This document shows positions 1 through 6,700 of a stretch of DNA of 10,232 bases, piece after piece. The translations under genes and the position numbers were made by a program. The DNA is taken from positions 1 to 10,232 of the forward strand of contig QMNH01000023.1 of the NCBI GenBank assembly GCA_003647675.1, in the 5' to 3' direction. The notes under the pieces were generated by a model. It was not told the DNA's origin, did not search any database, and saw nothing but the letters and a program-made list of their open reading frames with translations. Each line of letters begins with the position of its first letter. Position 1 is the first letter of the stretch. The DNA is from Candidatus Falkowiibacteriota bacterium. Its GTDB lineage: Bacteria > Patescibacteriota > Patescibacteriia > Patescibacteriales > UBA12075.

Positions 1-2
1 AA

Positions 3-3000
3 TTAGATAGAAACGGCGATCCTTCGGGCTCAATAAGCTGCGAGCTTTATAGTGCGGATGGCTCCCCCGGCTCGCCCGACACTTCCCTAGCGGTATCTAC
101 TAACTTTATAAACGCTTCAGAGCTGCCAACCTTTGATAATGATATATATTTTGATTTTAATTTTGACGGCGTAGAAATTATCATGGGAACCTACTATTAT
201 ATAGTATTAAAAGCTTCCCAGGACAATGATGCAAGCAATTATTTTTATTCCGGATATGACGGCAATGGCACTAACGCTATCTATCAAACTGACGATTCCC
301 CTGTTTCCTGGACAGTAAAGGATTCGGGTGCTCAAATAAACTATAAATTGCATCAATCCAGAAGTGATTTTATGGGACTGGCTTCTTCTACCCCCACGCT
401 CGCGAATTTTCTTGATTCAGAGGGTTATAATAATGTTAATTCGGACGATAATGTTAATTACGAAGTATTGTCTAACCAAATTTTGGATGCGAAAAATGAT
501 ATAGAATTTCAATATCCCGGAAACTTTAAAGATGGTAAATTTGGCCGTTCAGTTGCCTCAGGCGATTTTAATGGAGATGGAATTATAGATATTCTGGCAG
601 GAACTGCCAGTTCAACTCTTCACGAAGTTTATATTTTCTTTGGAAGAACAGGACAACCAATGACTGCTATATCTTCGGCCGATGTTACTTTGCAATATCC
701 CGGAACGGATGATAGCGTAAATTTCGGATATTCTGTTGCCTCTGGTGATTTTAACGGAGACGGATATGATGACGCGCTAGTGGGAGCATATAATGCCGAC
801 ATCGGAAGCAGCAACGAGGGGAAAGCTTATATATTTTACGGCTCTTCCAACTTATCAGGGCCAGACAGCTCTGCCGATTACACAATGGAAGATCCGGACA
901 ATGTTGCTGATGATCGTTTTGGTTTGCAAGTTACTTCCGGTGATTTTAACGGAGACGGATATGATGACGCTTTGGTGGGGGCGTATTGGTCTAATATTGG
1001 AAGCAATAATGAAGGTAAAGCACATATTTTTTACGGTTCATCCAACTTATCAGGAACAGACAGCTCTGCCGATTACACAATGGAAGATCCGGATAATGTT
1101 GAGAATGATTATTTTGGCTATTCTGTTTATTCCGGTGATTTTAACGGAGACGGATATGATGACGCTTTGGTGGGGGCATTTAGTGCCGATGTTGCCGGAG
1201 GAACCGGCGACGATGACGGTAAAGCCTTTATTTTCTTGGGCGAGTCCGGACTTTCCGGAATAGAATCTACGGCCGACTACACGATGGAAGATCCGGATAA
1301 TGTGGCTCAAGATTATTTCGGCGTCTCCGTGTCCGCCGCCGATTTTAACGGAGACGGGTATGATGACGCTTTAGTAGGGGCATATTTTGCTGATGTTGGA
1401 AGTAGCAATGAAGGAAAAGCACATATTTTTTACGGTTCATCCGGTTTATCGGGAACAGATAGTACTGCCGATTACACAATGGAAAACCCAAACAATGTTT
1501 CACTCGACTATTTCGGCTGGTCAGTTACCGCCGCCGATTTTAACGGAGATGGATATGATGACGCTTTGGTGGGCGCGTATAATGCCGATATTGGAAGCGA
1601 TAAAGAAGGAAAAGCATATGTTTTTTACGGTTCATCCGGTTTATCGGGGACAGATAGCACCGCCGACTACACCTTGGAAGATCCGGATAATGTTATTGCT
1701 GATAATTTTGGTTATTCTGTCTATTCCGGCGATTTTAACGGCGACGGATATGATGATGCTTTGGTAGGAGCGTATCAGGCCGACGTTGACGCAGGTGATA
1801 ATAATGGAAAGGTTTTTCTTTACAATGGAGGCAGTTTTGTAGATAACACAGAATACGTAGTAATAACCGGCGATACCGGTGATTCACTTTTCGGCAGTGA
1901 TAACGCTTATGCAGGCGATGTTAACGGCGACGGATATGACGATTATATAGTCGGCGACTATGAATCTAACTCCGGAACCTATACCGATAGTGGTGGCGTT
2001 TACCTTTATTACGGCGGAAAAACAGTAAACACTTCATATCTGGCTTTTTACGGCAATGAAGCTACCGCCGGTTTTGGTGTAGACGTAGACGGCGGCGATT
2101 TTAACGGGGACGGTTATTCCGATATAATTATTGGCGCTTACGCGCACGACGCTGGAAGTTCTACGGCGTCAGATATAGGGCAAGCTTATATTTATTTCGG
2201 AGGGCCGAATATAAATCCGGCTTCGCCGGACGTAACCGTTTCCGGTGATTATAATACAATTTATTTCGGCAATTCAGTAGCCTCGGCCGGAGACGTTAAC
2301 TCCGACGGGTATGATGATTTTTTGGTTGGCGCGCCTTATTATCCAGCTACAGGCACTAATCGGGGCCAAGCCTACCTTTATTACGGTGGAGCAACTATAA
2401 GCACCAGCTCGGTTATAACAATTTCCGGCAGTGAGGATAATACTTATTTAGGTTTTGATGTCGGCAGTGCCGGGGACGTAAATGCCGATGGTTATGCGGA
2501 TTTTATAGTCGGTGCCTATATGCATGACGCCGGCTCTTCCACAGCCGCAAATTTAGGGCAAGCCTATATTTATTTAGGAGGGCCCGATCTCGATTCTACC
2601 GCGGATATAACACTGTCGGGTGATAACAACAATGCCCGTTTTGGCACGGCAGTAGCCGGAGCCGGAGACGTAAACGGCGACGGGTATGATGACGTTATTG
2701 TCGGCGCTTATGCTCATAATAATTTTGGCACCGAAGATATACGCTGGGGACGGGCTTATCTCTATTACGGCGGACAGTCAATGGATAATATTCCTGATTT
2801 TACCATGCTTTCAAACGAAGCCATCGCTCGGCTGGGACTGGCAGTGAATAAAGCCGGAGACGTAAATGGCGACGGCTACGCGGATATAATTGTAGGCGCG
2901 GATGCTAACGACGCTGACGGCACTGAAACGGAAGATTTTAATAACCGCGGGCAGGCTTATGTATTTTTTGGGTCTCCCCATATAGGAACCTCGTCAAACG

Positions 3001-3581
3001 TTAATAGCGCCGATATTATTATGTCGGGCCTGGCTGATAATGATTTTTTAGGACTTGACGTGGCTTATGCCGGTGATGTAAACGGCGACGGCTACGATGA
3101 TTTTATAGCTGGAGTACAGGAGTATACCGGTGCCGGCATGTCATATTTGTATTTTGGCGGTCAATCCGAATCCTATCCTATGTATAGTTTTAAGAATCAA
3201 TCTTTATTTGAATGCAATACTTTAAATTCTATTACCGCAACCTGGGACGGCCAATCTACAGCCGGAGCAGAACATAAAGATATTAAAATGGAATTATTCC
3301 ATTTCGGCACAATTAACGCCTGGGAATTGGCAACCGGCACCTCTATATTGGCAACAAGTACAGATGGAACATTAATTATCGCGACAACTACTAGCTTAGG
3401 CGAATACTGCGATGCAAACGACTGGTCTTATTGGCGGGTTTACCAGGAACCAACCAGTAATTTTTCCCAGATTTTCATGACCGACTACTGGAACGTTGAT
3501 TTTTCTTATCCCCAGGCGACCACCAAACCTTACCGTATGGAAGGGACGATTAAGATAGAAGGAGAGGTTAAGTTTGAGTGA
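3..3581 (+). CDS. Giant FG-GAP repeat (integrin-alpha-like beta-propeller) surface protein, 5' end outside window
   Basis: The reading frame is open from base 3, so the first Met at 183 is not the start; 60 more codons precede it and the true start is upstream. From base 3 there are 1192 codons before TGA, followed at once by an in-frame TAA. Residues 1-120 resemble the jelly-roll of choice-of-anchor R type proteins (motifs GSISCELYSADG and GTYYYIVLKAS). Residues 180-1053 hold 14 FG-GAP repeats, each with an FG or LG turn and a Ca2+-type loop DxNxDGxxD. Residues about 1060-1175 look like a beta-sandwich (TWDGQS, then DWSYWRVYQ). The last 16 residues form a double-EG tail shared with the next gene. 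FG-GAP propellers usually bind ligands or form adhesive scaffolds outside the cell; an adhesion role here is inference. No LPXTG motif or C-terminal membrane segment is seen. The signal peptide, if any, lies outside the window. Confidence 0.93.
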   Translation, partial: LDRNGDPSGSISCELYSADGSPGSPDTSLAVSTNFINASELPTFDNDIYFDFNFDGVEIIMGTYYYIVLKASQDNDASNYFYSGYDGNGTNAIYQTDDSPVSWTVKDSGAQINYKLHQSRSDFMGLASSTPTLANFLDSEGYNNVNSDDNVNYEVLSNQILDAKNDIEFQYPGNFKDGKFGRSVASGDFNGDGIIDILAGTASSTLHEVYIFFGRTGQPMTAISSADVTLQYPGTDDSVNFGYSVASGDFNGDGYDDALVGAYNADIGSSNEGKAYIFYGSSNLSGPDSSADYTMEDPDNVADDRFGLQVTSGDFNGDGYDDALVGAYWSNIGSNNEGKAHIFYGSSNLSGTDSSADYTMEDPDNVENDYFGYSVYSGDFNGDGYDDALVGAFSADVAGGTGDDDGKAFIFLGESGLSGIESTADYTMEDPDNVAQDYFGVSVSAADFNGDGYDDALVGAYFADVGSSNEGKAHIFYGSSGLSGTDSTADYTMENPNNVSLDYFGWSVTAADFNGDGYDDALVGAYNADIGSDKEGKAYVFYGSSGLSGTDSTADYTLEDPDNVIADNFGYSVYSGDFNGDGYDDALVGAYQADVDAGDNNGKVFLYNGGSFVDNTEYVVITGDTGDSLFGSDNAYAGDVNGDGYDDYIVGDYESNSGTYTDSGGVYLYYGGKTVNTSYLAFYGNEATAGFGVDVDGGDFNGDGYSDIIIGAYAHDAGSSTASDIGQAYIYFGGPNINPASPDVTVSGDYNTIYFGNSVASAGDVNSDGYDDFLVGAPYYPATGTNRGQAYLYYGGATISTSSVITISGSEDNTYLGFDVGSAGDVNADGYADFIVGAYMHDAGSSTAANLGQAYIYLGGPDLDSTADITLSGDNNNARFGTAVAGAGDVNGDGYDDVIVGAYAHNNFGTEDIRWGRAYLYYGGQSMDNIPDFTMLSNEAIARLGLAVNKAGDVNGDGYADIIVGADANDADGTETEDFNNRGQAYVFFGSPHIGTSSNVNSADIIMSGLADNDFLGLDVAYAGDVNGDGYDDFIAGVQEYTGAGMSYLYFGGQSESYPMYSFKNQSLFECNTLNSITATWDGQSTAGAEHKDIKMELFHFGTINAWELATGTSILATSTDGTLIIATTTSLGEYCDANDWSYWRVYQEPTSNFSQIFMTDYWNVDFSYPQATTKPYRMEGTIKIEGEVKFE
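540..1889 (+). repeat. FG-GAP repeats 1-7 (type A), period 183-204 nt
   Basis: Units start at 540, 723, 918, 1113, 1317, 1512 and 1707. The consensus is FGxSVxSGDFNGDGYDDALV, followed by GAY, a stretch ending GKAxIFYGSSxLSG, and ADYTMEDPDNV. Units 2-7 are nearly identical in protein and share long identical DNA words around the Ca2+ loop, so they look recently duplicated or homogenised. Unit 1 is diverged (GIIDILAG). Seven units is the number in one integrin-alpha-type propeller. Confidence 0.9.
1890..3161 (+). repeat. FG-GAP repeats 8-14 (type B), period 183-216 nt
   Basis: Units start at 1890, 2073, 2265, 2448, 2640, 2832 and 3048. The consensus differs from type A: AGDVNGDGYDDxIVGAY, with blade ends GQAYLYYGG and a lead-in resembling VTISGD. 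All seven keep the D, N, D, G and D positions of the Ca2+ loop, although unit 10 has NSDG and unit 11 NADG. They are more diverged from each other than the type A units, suggesting an older array. This is probably a second seven-bladed propeller. Confidence 0.88.
3531..3578 (+). other. C-terminal double-EG tail of the FG-GAP protein
   Basis: The last 16 residues are YRMEGTIKIEGEVKFE. They contain two consecutive hexads of the form hydrophobic-E-G-x-hydrophobic-K, followed by F. The tail follows a Pro-containing linker (ATTKP) after the last beta-sandwich. The next gene ends in the same pattern at 9439-9486. The function is unknown; a sorting, anchoring or assembly signal is inference. Confidence 0.75.
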
Positions 3582-3641
3582 TAAACATGAAGCATAAAAT
3601 ATGGGAGAGTATAAAGTAGAAAGTAATAAGAAAAAAGTTAT

Positions 3642-3704
3642 AAGTATTAAGCGATGGAAAATAATAAAAAATTAGAAATATAAATCAAAATGCAAAAATC
3701 AAAA
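3642..3704 (+). repeat. Spacer direct repeat, copy 1 (matches 9652-9715)
   Basis: About 63 nt beginning AAGTATTAAGCGATGG, matching 9652-9715 with a handful of mismatches and a 1-nt gap. It lies in the untranslated gap between the FG-GAP gene and the Gly-rich gene. It overlaps the next repeat by 18 nt. Confidence 0.8.
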
Positions 3705-3751
3705 ATAAAAATAACAATTCAAAATGAAAAATAGTTATATAAATAAAGATA
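3687..3751 (+). repeat. 65-bp direct repeat, copy 1 (matches 9771-9835)
   Basis: This 65-nt stretch aligns without gaps to 9771-9835, with 5 mismatches by my count. Its first half follows a 7-nt rhythm (AAAATGC, AAAAATC and variants). Its last 18 nt, GTTATATAAATAAAGATA, are identical in both copies and could include a promoter -10-like element, but that is speculative. The repeat runs across the ATG at 3724, so the first nine codons of the long reading frame consist of sequence that is non-coding in the other copy. Confidence 0.85.
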
Positions 3752-6700
3752 CAATGAGACTAAAGACAGGCCTTAAAAAACTGCATCGCAGTTTCAGGGA
3801 AAACAAAATAAAACAATGGTTTAGACCGGCTAATATCCGCGCGATTTTAACCATGCCCAGAAATTGGCTCCACATCGCCGGTCTGGCCATATTTATGTTG
3901 TCTGTTTATTTTTTAATATTCCACCCCCTGCCCCAGGCTAATAATAAAATAGAAGTCAGCCATACCGAATCAGGTAGTCCGGCCAGTATTACTATAACTA
4001 ACAAAGAATTTAAAATAGAATTGCAGGATATATATTCGGATATTGATGAGGCTGTATTCAGTGATCCGGCCAGGGCTAATCAATATATAGAGGCGATTAG
4101 CTATAAGGCTAAGAAAAAGAATATAAATACAGTTAATAATAAGAAAGTGGCTCTCAGTAATATAAATACCAATATAGTCTATATGGATGATTCTAACCTG
4201 GAATTTAATAAAGCTAATTTAGAGCTGAAAAAGCAGGATAATAATAAGTACATAAATACCATTTTATATTGTGCTGATAATGATTTTAATAAAAAAACCG
4301 GCGAATGTACTAATTGGCAGATATCGGATATAAAGCCGGAAAATAAAGATGATTATATCAGTTTTACCACTTATCATTTCTCCGCCTATGTCGGCGCTTA
4401 TTTGGAAATTATAGATGTCCAGTCCAATCTGACCAAGGGCGATGTCTGGGAAGTCAGGTTTCAGACCGAGGGGCTAGACAATCTGGAAATAGAAGCCGTG
4501 GACGGTACATTGTTTGATATTGATATAGAATTTATTAGTGTAAGTTGTGGTGAAACCGAGATAGCAAGCGAGAATATAGAATGGCAGAACCAAAAATTAA
4601 TAATAGCTAATTATTCCTGCGATAATGAAATATCCCGGATCAGGAATCAAACCATTACCGGCGGCCGGCATTGGCTTTCGTTCAGCTTTGGCTATACGCA
4701 AGGGGTACTGGCCCATAATTTTGCTTGTGATTCGGGTGATTTGGATACGGATTGTTATGTGACTACCCAGCAATACTTGGGCGACGGGGATGAGATATCG
4801 GGTAGTGGTAATTTAATTGTCCAGTCCGGTGGTGATTTAACTGCTAGCAGTTCGGCTACTTCCGGCACCACTTACGGCAATTCGTTTGGGATTGATATGG
4901 GTGGGGATATTACTATTCAGTCTGAGGGGATGATTACCGGGAATGTGATGGCTACGGCTACTGAGATTGATGTGCAGGTTGGAGGCAGTATTGATGTAGA
5001 TGAAAAAGGTTATCAAAAGCAAGCCGGTTTGGGCGCGGGTATATATGGGGGCGTTAGTTATTGTGGTACCGGAGCCGGTCATGGAGGTACAGGGGGGAAA
5101 CGGCCGGGTAGAGAAAATGGGCCAATTTATGGTTCTACTACCTATCCGACTTTACTAGGTTCTGGCGGCGGTAATGATGAAGACGGTTCTGGCGGTGGTT
5201 ATGGCGGTGGCGCGATTATATTAAGTATAAGCGGTACTACTACCATCAACGGAATAATATCAGCTAATGCCGGAGATGGGTATGCTGCTCAATGCGGCGG
5301 CGGATCAGGCGGCAGTATTTTAATAGAAACTAATACTTTAGCCGGTATTGGCACAACTTCCGCTGTCGGAGGTAAAGCTTACGAGTCTTGCGCTGCCGGC
5401 GGCGGCGGCGGCCGGATAGCGGTTTATTATACAACCGATAATTCTTCTCTCAACTATCAAGTCTATGGCGGGTATAACGCTGGCTCTAACACAAATTATA
5501 TGGGCGGTGGCGGTACAATCTACAAAAAATCATCCGCCCAGTCCCACGGCGATTTAATTATAGATAATAGTGATCGTTATTATACCGGGGTTTATGGAGA
5601 GATTTATCATGGCAAAACAGAAATTTATGATGAATTAATTGTTGACCAGTTAACAATAAGTAATAGAGGCTTCTTTAATGTTGTTGCTAGCACCAACCTT
5701 ACATATTCTAGTTTAGATTGGTCTAATGAAGCTATTATCGTTGATAATGGCGGTAGTTTTACTTTATTCGCTACTGGTACGGATATATATATTGCTACTA
5801 CCTCTATTCTAAAAGCTAATACCGAAAGAACCTGGGGAGATATTGAGATTGATGGTGTGTTGACTCATAGCATAAACAGCACTAATCCGGACTATTTAAT
5901 GAATTTAACCGTTAGCTCGGTTTTAATAAATTCAATTGGGGAAATAAACGTAAACTCTAAAGGCTACCAAAACCAAAACGGATTGGGTCAGGGGGATTAT
6001 GGGGGAAGTGGTCAGTGCGGTAGCGGTGCCGGCCATGGGGCTACAGGAGGCGCGGGCGCGAGCAGAACAAATGGCGCGGTTTACGGGTCTACGACTTATC
6101 CTGTTTTATTAGGTTCTGGTGGTGGAAATGATACTAGTGGTGCCGGGGGCGGGTATGGCGGCGGCGCGATTAAATTAAGTGTTTGCGGTACTACAACGGT
6201 GAACGGACTAATAACAGCTAATGGTGGAGATGGGTTTTTTAATCAATGTGGCGGTGGATCAGGTGGTAGTATCTTATTATATACTGATGTTTTAGCCGGA
6301 ATTGGTACTACTTCAGCTATCGGAGGTAAAGGCGAGGAGTTATGTACCGCCGGCGGCGCCGGCGGCAGGATAGCTGTCTATTGTACAACCGATAATTCTT
6401 CTATCATTTATCAAGCTTATGGCGGGTATAACGGCGGCACAAACACAGACAGAATGGGGGGTGCTGGTACGATTTACAAAAAGTCATCATCCCAGGATTA
6501 CGGCGATTTGGTTATTGATAATAATGGCCGGGATGATGAGGACGACGCCTATATAGGCAAAACCTATATAAATGAAGCTATTACCGTTAATACATTAACC
6601 ATTCAAAACGAGGGTCATCTAGATATATCCAATACTACTAATATTACCCATACTATTTTTAATTGGACCGATGCCGGTAATATTACAGACAACGGCGGCA

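Noticed and set aside
793..1767. Open frames of 156 and 126 codons in another frame over the FG-GAP repeats
   Set aside because: They are periodic by-products of the repeated DNA words of the type A units and have no independent coding signal; the FG-GAP frame has clear domain motifs.
540..3161. Dockerin repeats
   Set aside because: The DxNxDGxxD loops resemble dockerin loops, but their spacing of 61-72 residues and the FG...VGAY context are those of FG-GAP blades.
3579..3584. Alternative genetic code with TGA read as Gly
   Set aside because: TGA here is followed directly by TAA, so the protein would gain one residue only, and the very Gly-rich neighbour has no in-frame TGA in 1921 codons.
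3582..3723. Sigma70-type promoter boxes
   Set aside because: The spacer is so AT-rich that -10-like hexamers occur by chance, and no convincing -35 box at proper spacing was found.
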